Assembly: GCA_026399475.1 (NCBI GenBank)
Contig: JAPLQY010000114.1
Location: forward strand, 45,412 to 109,411
Direction of reading: 5' to 3'
Length of the DNA stretch: 64,000 bases
From: Rhodocyclales bacterium
Lineage (GTDB): Bacteria > Pseudomonadota > Gammaproteobacteria > Burkholderiales > Rhodocyclaceae
The translations under genes and the position numbers were made by a program. The number at the start of each line of letters is the position of its first letter. Within the stretch, counting starts at the first letter, position 1. This document shows, in pieces, positions 15,777 to 27,909 of this stretch. Under the pieces are notes generated by a model. It ran no database searches. It was given only the letters and a program-made list of their open reading frames with translations, and was not told the DNA's origin.

Positions 15777-16208
15777 ATGCCGAAGCCAGCCATTCCGACC
15801 CGCGCCAAGGCGCTGGAGACCTTCCCCAACCCCGCGCCGCACCGGGATTACCAGATCCACATGGAAATCCCCGAATTCACCTGCCTCTGTCCCAAGACCG
15901 GGCAGCCGGATTTCGCCGTGCTGACGCTCGATTACATCGCCGACAAGGTCTGCGTCGAGCTGAAAAGTCTCAAGCTCTACATCTGGAGCTTCCGCGACGA
16001 GGGGCATTTCCACGAAGATGTCACCAACCGCATCCTCGACGACCTGGCCAGGGCCACGCGGCCGCGCTTCATGCGCCTGACCGCGCGCTTCTACGTGCGC
16101 GGCGGCATTTTCACCAACGTGGTGGCGGAACACCGCAAGAAGGGCTGGACGCCGGCGGCAAAGATCGAACTCGCGGAGTTTGTGCCGCAGTCGAACACGC
16201 GTCGCTGA
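15777..16208 (+). CDS. queF: NADPH-dependent 7-cyano-7-deazaguanine reductase QueF
   Basis: 143 residues, the short YkvM-like (unimodular) form. It reduces preQ0 to preQ1 in queuosine biosynthesis. The QueF motif region [21 protein letters not shown] contains the NADPH/substrate-binding residues, and the catalytic cysteine lies in [14 protein letters not shown]. The gene is divergent from smc and convergent with the SRPBCC gene. It has its own apparent promoter at 15739. Confidence 0.95.
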   Translation: MPKPAIPTRAKALETFPNPAPHRDYQIHMEIPEFTCLCPKTGQPDFAVLTLDYIADKVCVELKSLKLYIWSFRDEGHFHEDVTNRILDDLARATRPRFMRLTARFYVRGGIFTNVVAEHRKKGWTPAAKIELAEFVPQSNTRR

Positions 16209-16218
16209 GGCAGGGGCT

Positions 16219-16250
16219 CCCGCTGCGCCTAGTCTGCGGAACTCAGCGGG
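16219..16250. terminator. Possible hairpin between queF and the SRPBCC gene
   Basis: Inverted repeat CCCGCTG (16219-16225) / CAGCGGG (16244-16250) at the convergent gene ends, with no T-run. It could limit read-through but is not a canonical rho-independent terminator. Confidence 0.3.
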
Positions 16251-16836
16251 CCGGCAATCCCGCCGGGCTGCCTGAAGACTCGGCGCCGGCATGGCGCCGC
16301 ATCATCTCTCTGGCCATGGCCGCAAACTGTTCTTCGGTCTCGTGCCGGACAAAGGATGCGCCGAACATGCGGGCCAGTACCGAGTCCGGTACGCTCGTGG
16401 CGCGATACCTGATCTGCACACCCTGATCCTGAGGAATGATGGTCGCCTCGCTCTCCATTGCCTTCAAGGTGCCGGAAAGGTTTTTTGCCAGGATGCGTTT
16501 CATCGGTTCCAGGCGGATCTCCCGCTCCGAAACGAAGGAAAACGACAGCAGGCCGTAACGTGCAACGCCCTCCTGGCGGACGATCCAGGTGTTGCCGTTG
16601 CGCGACGTTATCCTGCTCGAGGTCAGATTGCCGAGAATCGACGTCATATGGTCGAAATCGGTCAATACATCCCACGCGCGTCCCGCCGGAACCGGAACCT
16701 CCAGCACTGCATCAATCAGGAAGGCCTCTCCGCTTTGCGCGACGTTGACCACGACCTGGGACTCTGCAGCAGCGGCCATCCCGCGGGACAGCGCGAGCAG
16801 ACAGAACAGGACCCCCCACTGCAAACGCAACGGCAT
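16243..16836 (-). CDS. Exported SRPBCC-domain protein
   Basis: 197 residues from the chosen ATG. A signal peptide (MPLRLQWGVLFCLLALSRGMAAAAES) precedes an SRPBCC/START-like fold resembling polyketide-cyclase/Coq10-type lipid-binding domains (VPVPAGRAWDVLTDFDHMTS). The start at 16836 is preferred over 16863 because of a GAGG Shine-Dalgarno 8 nt upstream and a cleaner signal peptide; the longer version would add nine residues. The C-terminus overlaps a degenerate interspersed-repeat match. It stands alone between queF and the signalling operon. The ligand is unknown. Confidence 0.7.
   Translation of the reverse strand: MPLRLQWGVLFCLLALSRGMAAAAESQVVVNVAQSGEAFLIDAVLEVPVPAGRAWDVLTDFDHMTSILGNLTSSRITSRNGNTWIVRQEGVARYGLLSFSFVSEREIRLEPMKRILAKNLSGTLKAMESEATIIPQDQGVQIRYRATSVPDSVLARMFGASFVRHETEEQFAAMAREMMRRHAGAESSGSPAGLPAR
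16273..16299 (+). repeat. Degenerate interspersed repeat match
   Basis: GAAGACTCGGCGCCGGC then ATGGCGCC resembles the family consensus with several mismatches and a short gap. It overlaps the 3' end of the SRPBCC gene. Low-confidence member. Confidence 0.3.
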
Positions 16837-16930
16837 TCGCCGATCCTCGACCATTTCATTCATGACATTCAGCTTGCCCGCGACTGTTCCACACCCACGT
16901 TACCATGCTCCCTCGGCCAATTCTGCCGCT

Positions 16931-21028
<4,098 letters not shown>

Positions 21029-21035
21029 TGCTGAC

Positions 21036-21476
21036 TCATCGTTTCGGCGGCGGTTCGTTGGTGGCCAGCCAGTAGACGCCCAGTCGCGCCACGGTCTCGG
21101 CGAACTCGGCGAAGGCGAGCGGCTTTCTGACGAAGCTGTTGGCGCCCCTCTCGTAGCTTTTCAGGCGATCCTTGTCCTCGTCGGACGAGGTCAGGATCAC
21201 CACGGGCAGCAAGCGGGTACGCGGGTCGGCGCGCAGGCGCGCCAGCACTTCCAGCCCCGACAGGCGCGGCAGGCCGATGTCGAGCAGCACTGCGGTCGGC
21301 AGTTCTGTCCCGGCGCGGGCGACGAACTCGCCTTCGCCGAACAGGTAGTCGACCGCTTGCTGGCCGTCACGCACGACATCCACTTCGTTGGCGAGGTTGA
21401 TCTTCTTGAGCGCGCGCAGGATCAGCATTTCGTCCTGCGGGTTGTCTTCGACAAGCAGAATTGACCTGACTTTCAT
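21036..21476 (-). CDS. Single-domain response regulator (Rcp1-like)
   Basis: 146 residues, one receiver domain with no output domain. It shows [19 protein letters not shown], phospho-Asp in [13 protein letters not shown], and the conserved TSS and KPL positions. The extended loop with FGEGEF and the C-terminal segment resemble Rcp1-type regulators paired with phytochrome-like kinases. Its ATG overlaps the stop of the upstream kinase gene (ATGA), and it lies 7 nt before the large hybrid kinase. It probably shuttles phosphate between the two kinases; this is inference from position. Confidence 0.9.
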   Translation of the reverse strand: MKVRSILLVEDNPQDEMLILRALKKINLANEVDVVRDGQQAVDYLFGEGEFVARAGTELPTAVLLDIGLPRLSGLEVLARLRADPRTRLLPVVILTSSDEDKDRLKSYERGANSFVRKPLAFAEFAETVARLGVYWLATNEPPPKR

Positions 21477-23815
21477 GATGTCTCCTCCGAAGTCCCGGTG
21501 GGCAGCGTGAAGCAGAAGGTTGCGCCGGCACCGGGCGCCGCCACGGCCCTGATCTCGCCACCGTGACGGTGAATAATGCGTTGCACGGTAGCCAAGCCGA
21601 TGCCGATCCCCGGAAACTCGTCCTGACGATGCAGACGGTGGAAGGGCTGGAACAACTGATCAGCATGGGCCATGTCGAAACCGGCTCCGTTGTCGGCAAC
21701 GCAGATACCGGGCTGGCCATCGACTTCGCCCAAGAACACGCGGATCGCCGGCGCCTCGGTCTTGCCGGTGTATTTCCAAGCGTTGCCCAGCAGGTTGCGC
21801 AGCACCATTTCAATCATGCGCGCATCGCCCGTGGCGTGCAGACCGGCTTCCACCTGCCCGCCGACCTGTCGCCCCGGTTCGCCGCGCGCCAGCTCTTCGA
21901 GCAGCCGTGTCGCCAGCGCCGAAAAATCGATGACATCCCGCCGCAGCTCGCCGCGCGTGCTGCGCGAAAGTACGAGGATGCCGTCGATCATCTCGCCCAT
22001 CTTGAGGCTGGCGAAGCCAATCTGGTCGAGATAGACCTTCGCCTCGCCTTGCAACTGGTTGCCGTAATCTTCAATCAGCGCCTGCGAAAAGCCGCTCATG
22101 GCCCTTAGCGGCGCGCGCAGGTCGTGCGAGACGGCGTAGGCGAAGCTTTCCAGTTCGGTGTTGGCGGCGCTCAGCTCGGCAGTGCGCTCGATCACGCGCC
22201 GCTCCAGGTCGGCATTGAGGCGGCGCAGTTCCTCCAGCGTGCGCCTGCGCTCGGTGACCAGTCCGCCCACCCGCGCCAGAAGCTCCTCCACCGCGAAAGG
22301 CTTGTTGACATACTGCTGGACACCCGACTTGAGCAGGCGTACGCGCAACTCGTCGTCAGCCCTCGCGGTGAGCATGACGATGGGTACGCCTTCCATGCCG
22401 GGCTGGCGGCGCAGCGCCATCACCATTTCGTCGCCGTTCATCACCGGCATCATCACGTCGGCGAGTATCAGGTCGGGATGCAGCGCGAGTGCCTGTTCCA
22501 TGCCGTCGCGGCCATCAAAGGCGCAGGCTACGCGGTAGCTCGGGCGCAGGGCGGTGGCAATGAATTCGTTCATGTCTGCATTGTCCTCGACCACCAGCAC
22601 CAGCGGCGCATTGGCACCTGCCGCTTGCGCCGCGTCGGGGGTCGCGATCGCCGGGCGCAGCTCCAGTTCCTCGATGGCCTGGCGCTCGATCACCTCATCG
22701 AATGGCAGCGAAGCGCCAAGCGTCGTACCGACTGGCGCCGCCAGCGGCAGGCGTACCAAAACCAGCGCACCGCCATCCGGGGCCCCGCTCAGGCTCACCG
22801 TGCCGCCGTGCAGTTCGACGAAGTCCTTGACGATGGACAGGCCCAGACCGGTTCCGCCGTGGCGCCGCCGCGCGTCGGCCTCGCCCTGGCAGAAGCGCTC
22901 GAACACCGCCTCGCGCAATGCTGCGGGCACGCCGGGGCCGTTGTCCAGCACTTCGATCAGCGCGTGGCCGTCGTCTTGCGACAGGCGCAAGGCGATGGCG
23001 CCACCATCGGGCGTGAACTTGAAGGCGTTGGAGAGAAGGTTGAGCAGCACGCGTTGCAGCTTTTCGCTGTCCGCCTCGGCCGCCAGCGTCTCCGGGACGG
23101 TCACGCGGTAGTCGATACGGCGTTCCGTGGCCAGCGATTCGAAGTGGCTGGCCATCGCCCGCGCGAGGCGGGCGAGATCGAGCCGCGACCACGTCAGCGT
23201 CATGCGGCCGGCCTCGATCCTGGCGGCGTCGAGCAGATCGGTGACATGGCGATAAAGCAGGCGCGCATTGCGCAGCATGATCTCGGTCTCGCGGCGCTCC
23301 GTCTCCGAAGAGTCGGCGCTGGCGGAACGGCGCAGGCGCTGCTCCAGCGGCGCGAGAATGAGCGTAAGCGGCGTGCGCAGCTCATGACTGACATTGGCGA
23401 AAAACTGGCTCTTCAGCTTGTCCAGTTCCAGTGTCTGCTGGTAGAGCTGGGTGATCTTCTCCTTGGCCGCTTCGGCATCTGCCAGCGCCGCGTCGGTACC
23501 TTGCATCGCCTGCTTGAGGCGTTCGAAGACGAAGGCGAAGAAGCCGCCCATGATAACGAACACCACGATGGAAAATGCGGAGGCGGGATTGTCCAGCCCG
23601 AAGGAGAAAGCCGGCGGTATGAAGATATACCAGACCAGCAGCGCGCTGATGACCGTCGCCGCGAGGCCGCCGACCAGACCGCCGATCCATGCGCTGAAAA
23701 ACGCTGCGGGGAAAAACAGGTACCAGACGTAAGGCTTGAGTGTGTCCCACAGCATCCATTGCACGGCGCAGGCCATGAAGGGCAACGCGACGGACAGGCC
23801 CAGGCGCGCGTTCAT
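21473..23815 (-). CDS. DUF4118 membrane histidine kinase with two kinase cores
   Basis: 780 residues. The N-terminus is a four-helix DUF4118 (KdpD-like) membrane module within residues 1-100. The first kinase core has His144 in NVSHELRTPL and HATPase motif GGTGLGLSIV. A receiver (LILADVMMPVMNGDE, about 410-520) follows, then a second phytochrome-type core (YAVSHDLRAPL, about 570; HATPase PGIGIGLATV near the end). Two complete transmitter cores in one chain separated by a receiver is uncommon. Starts and stops overlap both neighbours by 4 nt. A copy of the interspersed repeat (23308-23334) lies between the first HisKA and HATPase regions. Confidence 0.92.
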   Translation of the reverse strand: MNARLGLSVALPFMACAVQWMLWDTLKPYVWYLFFPAAFFSAWIGGLVGGLAATVISALLVWYIFIPPAFSFGLDNPASAFSIVVFVIMGGFFAFVFERLKQAMQGTDAALADAEAAKEKITQLYQQTLELDKLKSQFFANVSHELRTPLTLILAPLEQRLRRSASADSSETERRETEIMLRNARLLYRHVTDLLDAARIEAGRMTLTWSRLDLARLARAMASHFESLATERRIDYRVTVPETLAAEADSEKLQRVLLNLLSNAFKFTPDGGAIALRLSQDDGHALIEVLDNGPGVPAALREAVFERFCQGEADARRRHGGTGLGLSIVKDFVELHGGTVSLSGAPDGGALVLVRLPLAAPVGTTLGASLPFDEVIERQAIEELELRPAIATPDAAQAAGANAPLVLVVEDNADMNEFIATALRPSYRVACAFDGRDGMEQALALHPDLILADVMMPVMNGDEMVMALRRQPGMEGVPIVMLTARADDELRVRLLKSGVQQYVNKPFAVEELLARVGGLVTERRRTLEELRRLNADLERRVIERTAELSAANTELESFAYAVSHDLRAPLRAMSGFSQALIEDYGNQLQGEAKVYLDQIGFASLKMGEMIDGILVLSRSTRGELRRDVIDFSALATRLLEELARGEPGRQVGGQVEAGLHATGDARMIEMVLRNLLGNAWKYTGKTEAPAIRVFLGEVDGQPGICVADNGAGFDMAHADQLFQPFHRLHRQDEFPGIGIGLATVQRIIHRHGGEIRAVAAPGAGATFCFTLPTGTSEETS
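23308..23334 (+). repeat. Interspersed repeat copy inside a histidine kinase gene
   Basis: GAAGAGTCGGCGCTGGC then GGAACGGCGC, one mismatch from the 27-bp hpt/echA version. It lies antisense to the kinase gene, where it encodes R-R-S-A-S-A-D-S-S in the dimerisation helix region. Confidence 0.65.
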
Positions 23816-24660
23816 GGCGCCTTGCCTGCCTTCGGCGCCGCCGCAGGGTCATCGAGAAACGACAGGGCATAGGGCGGCTCCTGTCCGAGCTGCCGCGACA
23901 AGGCATTCACCTGCTGCTTGAGCCCGATCATCTCCAGCTCACGTCCGACCGCGACGCGATTGAAGCGCTCCAGTTCCTCGATGTTCTGGTGCAAAACCAT
24001 TTCGGCCTGCTGACGCTCGGTGATATCACGGGAGATGCCGAACATGCCGATGACGTTGCCGGCAGCGTCGTGCATCGGCCCCTTGGTGGTCAGGTGGGTC
24101 CGCAGCCCTTCCGGCGTGACAAGAGTCTCCTCGAAGCTGATGACGCGATTTTCCGCCATGACCCGTCGATTGTCGGCGATAAGCTGTCTGGCCAACTCGG
24201 GCGGGAATACTGCCATTTCGTCGCAGCCGAGAACTTCCTCGGGACGCTTGCCCGTGACGCGCGCCGCCGCTCCGTTGAACACGAGAAACCGGTCATCGAC
24301 ATCCTTGGCAAAAATCGCATCGGTGGAACTCTCGGCGATGGCATTGAGCAGTTGCAACGCGCGCGCCTTTCCCGTCTGCGCTTCAATCTCGCGCAGCGAC
24401 ACGGCCAGGGCCTGGTCCAGCCGGCGCCGTATGAACCCAAAGAGCAGCAGGGATGTCACGGCGACAAACAGCCAACCCTTCATGGTGCTGGCCAGGACAA
24501 GCTGAGCCGGATCGCTGAATAGCCAGCCGATCGCCTTGTCGGAGAGCAGTATCCAGAGGCCGGCGAACGAGGCATAGACAAGCACCAGCCGCATCGCGAC
24601 GGCTCCAGTTGCCTGTATTCCGTTGGATGCCGTTGACGACTTGGCTGGCAGAGGGTCCAT
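23812..24660 (-). CDS. Membrane-anchored PAS-domain protein
   Basis: 282 residues. Two membrane helices (about 22-45 and 60-80) flank a short periplasmic segment. A coiled coil and one PAS/PAC domain follow (ESSTDAIFAKDVDDRFLVFN ... GMFGISRDITERQQAE), then a C-terminal coiled coil. There is no kinase, cyclase or other output domain. It ends overlapping the start of the DUF4118 kinase gene by 4 nt, so it probably works as a sensory partner or scaffold for that kinase. It lies 35 nt downstream of the HD-GYP gene. Confidence 0.85.
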   Translation of the reverse strand: MDPLPAKSSTASNGIQATGAVAMRLVLVYASFAGLWILLSDKAIGWLFSDPAQLVLASTMKGWLFVAVTSLLLFGFIRRRLDQALAVSLREIEAQTGKARALQLLNAIAESSTDAIFAKDVDDRFLVFNGAAARVTGKRPEEVLGCDEMAVFPPELARQLIADNRRVMAENRVISFEETLVTPEGLRTHLTTKGPMHDAAGNVIGMFGISRDITERQQAEMVLHQNIEELERFNRVAVGRELEMIGLKQQVNALSRQLGQEPPYALSFLDDPAAAPKAGKAP

Positions 24661-24695
24661 GGCAGGGCTTTCGTCAGGTTACCGACTGTCGCGCC

Positions 24696-25781
24696 TCAAC
24701 CGCCGTCTCGATAGCGCTCGGCGATGGCGACGAAATCGTCGAAGCCGGCGAGAAAGGCATCGGCCACGTCGGGATCGAAGTGCTTGCCGCGCCCCGCAGC
24801 GATGATCTCGCGGGCCTCGGCATAGGGCATCGCAGGCTTGTAGACACGCACCGAGATCACGGCGTCAAAAACGTCGGCCAAGGCCATCAGCCGCGCGGAA
24901 ACGGGAATGGCGCCCCCTGCCAGGGCGTCCGGATAACCGCTGCCATCCCATTTCTCGTGGTGCCAGCGGGCAATCTCCTTGGCCACTGAAAGAAACTCCA
25001 GGGGCATTTCAATGTCACGCTCGGCCTGCTCGATGGCATCGCTGCCCTGCTTGGCGTGAGTCTGCATGATGACCCATTCATCGGCCGTGAGCTTGCCGGG
25101 TTTGAGCAGGATGTGATCGGGAATGCCAACCTTGCCGATGTCGTGCAAGGGCGCCGACCGGGCCAGCAGATCGATGTAACGCTCGCTCATCGTGGCGGCG
25201 AATCGCGGATGCTGTCGCAGCCCGATGGCGAGCTGCTGCACATAGCCCTGGGTGCGCAAAATGTGGCTGCCGGTTTCCGGGTCACGCGTCTCGGCCAGAT
25301 GGGCCAAGGCCCGGATGCTGACCCGCTGGGTAAGATCGTTCTCGGTCATGCGCCGGACAACCTCGGCTTCGAGGGTGGCGTTCTGATCCTTCAGCCAGTC
25401 GCGCGCCTGCTTTGCTTCGAGCTGAGTGCGCACCCGGGCCTGCACCACGGCGGGCTTGATCGGCTTGGCGATGTAATCGGCGGCACCGAGTTGCAGGCCG
25501 CGCTCCTCGTCTTCCGTCTCAGCCAGCGCAGTGAGGAAGACCACCGGAATGTCGCGCGTGGCAGAGTTCTCTCGCAGGCGCGACAGTACGGCATAGCCAT
25601 CCATCATGGGCATCATCACGTCGAGCAGCACCAGATCCGGCCGAGGTTCGCTCGCCGCCGCCCGCAAGGCACTTTCTCCCGAGTTGGCCGCGCGCACCAT
25701 GTATTGAGGCCGCAGCAGACTGGTCAGGAGAAACAGATTCGTCGGCTCGTCGTCGACGATGAGAATCGTTGCAGCGGCCAT
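24696..25781 (-). CDS. REC-HD-GYP response regulator (cyclic-di-GMP phosphodiesterase)
   Basis: 361 residues. The N-terminal receiver has phospho-Asp54 in VLLDVMMPMMDG. The C-terminal HD-GYP domain has the HDIGKVGIPD motif (His213-Asp214) and HHEKWDGSGYP (GYP 282-284). HD-GYP enzymes hydrolyse cyclic-di-GMP to GMP, so phosphorylation likely tunes second-messenger breakdown. It resembles RpfG-type regulators. It is the first gene of the operon, followed by the PAS protein, two kinases and a lone receiver, which likely supply its phosphate. Upstream (25782-26038) is AT-rich near the start and presumably holds the promoter. Confidence 0.94.
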   Translation of the reverse strand: MAAATILIVDDEPTNLFLLTSLLRPQYMVRAANSGESALRAAASEPRPDLVLLDVMMPMMDGYAVLSRLRENSATRDIPVVFLTALAETEDEERGLQLGAADYIAKPIKPAVVQARVRTQLEAKQARDWLKDQNATLEAEVVRRMTENDLTQRVSIRALAHLAETRDPETGSHILRTQGYVQQLAIGLRQHPRFAATMSERYIDLLARSAPLHDIGKVGIPDHILLKPGKLTADEWVIMQTHAKQGSDAIEQAERDIEMPLEFLSVAKEIARWHHEKWDGSGYPDALAGGAIPVSARLMALADVFDAVISVRVYKPAMPYAEAREIIAAGRGKHFDPDVADAFLAGFDDFVAIAERYRDGG

Positions 25782-26009
25782 GGCTACATATTCCCTACAA
25801 GCAACAGAGCCAATAATACATCAGGATGACATATTTATACCATCGCCATCATCCAGAACCTTGTTTCAAGCAGCGTCTTGCTACTCCAGAATAATCCCCG
25901 TACGCCCTGAGGCGCGTGTCGGCTTTCGCTATCCGCTTGACCGGGGGCGCGACCATGCTCAACCGCCGCAGGCGCGCCATTGCATAATAGCCGGTTGCGC
26001 TCCATTTGC

Positions 26010-26038
26010 AAGAGTCGGCGCCGGCGACACGGCGACTG
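26010..26038 (+). repeat. Interspersed repeat copy abutting the lysE stop codon
   Basis: AAGAGTCGGCGCCGGC then GACACGGCGACTG. Its last base is immediately adjacent to the TCA that forms the minus-strand lysE stop. It is about 25 of 29 identical to the copy inside mfd (1082-1110). Confidence 0.6.
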
Positions 26039-26668
26039 TCAGCGCGCCGTTGCCAGATGCAGCGCCAGTCCGATGAAGATTGCCGCGGCACAGCGGTCGA
26101 GCCAGACGGCAAGCCTGGGCTGACGCTGCAGGCGCGCTCCGATGCTGCCGGCGAACCAGCCGAGGCTGCCGAAAATCACCACGGTCTGCGCCGCAAACAA
26201 GGCGCCCAGCAGCAGCATTTGCGGCCACACCGCGCCGCGCGTCTGATCGACGAACTGCGGCAGGAAGGCGATGAAGAACAAAGCCACTTTTGGATTGATG
26301 ACATTGGCGATGAAACCGCGGCGCAGGTGCACGCCTATCGGTTCCACGGCACCCTTGTCGATCTGCACCAGCGCCATCTTTCCGGCATGGCGCCATGCCA
26401 TGAGGCCGATATAGACCAGATAGGCGGCACCGGCCATTTTCAGCGTGGTGAAGGTGGCCTCCGAGGCCAGCACCACGGCGCCGATGCCCAGCGTCGCCCA
26501 CAGGGTATGCGTGAAGCAACCGAGCGCACAGCCAAGGCCGAAGCCTATTCCGGCGGGGCGGCCGCGGCTGATGCCGACCGACAGCACCATCAGGTTGTCC
26601 GGCCCCGGCGCGATGGTGACCAGCGCGGAAGCGGCAAGGAAGGCCAGCAGAACTTCTGTAGAGATCAT
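26039..26668 (-). CDS. LysE/RhtB family exporter
   Basis: 209 residues with about six membrane helices. The family signature is visible: IAPGPDNLMVLSVGISRGRPAGIGFGLG, GAAYLVYIGLMAW, and FIANVINPKVALFFIAFLPQFV. These proteins export amino acids or related small metabolites. The ATG at 26668 overlaps the MFS gene stop by 4 nt; an ATG 12 nt upstream is possible but would overlap more. It is the last gene of the LysR-aldolase-dehydrogenase-MFS-LysE run. Substrate unknown. Confidence 0.88.
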   Translation of the reverse strand: MISTEVLLAFLAASALVTIAPGPDNLMVLSVGISRGRPAGIGFGLGCALGCFTHTLWATLGIGAVVLASEATFTTLKMAGAAYLVYIGLMAWRHAGKMALVQIDKGAVEPIGVHLRRGFIANVINPKVALFFIAFLPQFVDQTRGAVWPQMLLLGALFAAQTVVIFGSLGWFAGSIGARLQRQPRLAVWLDRCAAAIFIGLALHLATAR

Positions 26669-27891
26669 GTGGGAGCCCATTTCACCGATTGGCGCAGGTG
26701 TCCAGCACGCAGCAGCAGCCAGACGCAGAGGGCGAGCAGTATCGCAGATTCGCCGAGCAAGGTGGCGGGAGCGCCGGCCAGTGCGGCAATGCTGCCGGCG
26801 ATCAGGCCGCCGACGGCATCGAGCCCGAACCGGATGCTGGAAAAGAATGAAACCACCCTGCCGCGCAGGCGATCGGGGGCGATGGTCTGCATCACCGTGT
26901 TGATGCCGACGTTGGCGCCCGAAATGCCGAAGCCCAGCACCGCCAGTGCCGGCAAGGCGATCGCCAACTGCGCCGTGAGCGGAAACACGACCAGCGCGAA
27001 CGCCGACAGCACCACGCAGGAAATCGCCACATTCAGGCTGCCGCGCACCGACGTGCGCGTCGCCAGCATCAGTGTCGCGACGAAGGCGCCGCACCCGGCT
27101 GCGCCCCACAGCAGGCCCAGGGTGCGTGCATCGCCATGGAACACCTCCTTGGCGAACACCGGCAGCAGCACGGCATAGGCCGAGGCGGTGAAATTGAGCA
27201 GCGCCAGCACGACCAGCAGCGTGCGGATCGGCCAGGTGTCGAAGGCATAGCGCACGCCCTCCTTGAAGACATGGCCGACGCTGCCGCTGGACTTGGCGTT
27301 TGCCGCCACACGCATGGCGGCCACGCCCCACAGCAGCGCCAGATAGGAAAAGGCATTGAGCACAAAGCAGGCCGCCTCGGACATGAAGCCCAGCATCAGC
27401 CCCGCAACCGGCGGGCCGACGAAGCGGCCGAGATTGAACAGCATGGCGTTCAACGCCAGCGCATTCGGCAGGTCGTCGCGGCCGCCGACCATGGCCGGAA
27501 TCAGCGACTGGCGCAGCGGCGTGTCGAAGGCGTTGAGCACGCCTAGCGACAGCGACATCAGGATGATCAGCGTCGGCCCGATCAGTTCGTACCAGGTCAG
27601 CGCCGCCAGCACGCTCGCCTGAATGAAGAGCAGGACCTGCACCTGCATCAGCAGCCGGCGCCGGTCGTGGCGGTCTATCCACGCGCCGGCCAGCGGCCCC
27701 ACGACAAGGATCGGCGCCAGCGCGGCGAAGGACGCGAGCCCCAGCAGCGCCGCCGAGCCGGTCAGCCGATACACCAGCCAGGCCAGCGCGACCTGCTGTA
27801 TCCACGACCCGAGGATGGAAACGCCCTGACCGAAAAAGTACATCCGGAACGGGCGATGACCCAGCGCCCGCATCGAGGCGGGTAGCTTCAC
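26665..27891 (-). CDS. MFS transporter (enterobactin-exporter-like, MFS_3)
   Basis: 408 residues, 12 predicted membrane helices. The N-terminus FRMYFFGQGVSILGSWIQQVALAWLVYRLTGS is cut here to the key motif SILGSWIQQVALAWLVYRL, typical of the EntS-like MFS_3 family. DRHDRRRLL is the loop 2-3 motif. The start is GTG at 27891; an ATG at 27873 is an alternative and neither has a clear Shine-Dalgarno. It lies 18 nt after the dehydrogenase and is coupled (ATGA) to lysE. Substrate unknown. Confidence 0.87.
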   Translation of the reverse strand: MKLPASMRALGHRPFRMYFFGQGVSILGSWIQQVALAWLVYRLTGSAALLGLASFAALAPILVVGPLAGAWIDRHDRRRLLMQVQVLLFIQASVLAALTWYELIGPTLIILMSLSLGVLNAFDTPLRQSLIPAMVGGRDDLPNALALNAMLFNLGRFVGPPVAGLMLGFMSEAACFVLNAFSYLALLWGVAAMRVAANAKSSGSVGHVFKEGVRYAFDTWPIRTLLVVLALLNFTASAYAVLLPVFAKEVFHGDARTLGLLWGAAGCGAFVATLMLATRTSVRGSLNVAISCVVLSAFALVVFPLTAQLAIALPALAVLGFGISGANVGINTVMQTIAPDRLRGRVVSFFSSIRFGLDAVGGLIAGSIAALAGAPATLLGESAILLALCVWLLLRAGHLRQSVKWAPT

Positions 27892-27909
27892 AGCGTGGCC
27901 ACTAGGGAG

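Noticed and set aside
26668..27805. Long upstream extension of the lysE frame through the MFS gene
   Set aside because: The extension is antiparallel-free but out of frame with the MFS protein and has shadow-like Arg/Ala/Gly composition. The LysE family N-terminus starts at MISTEV.
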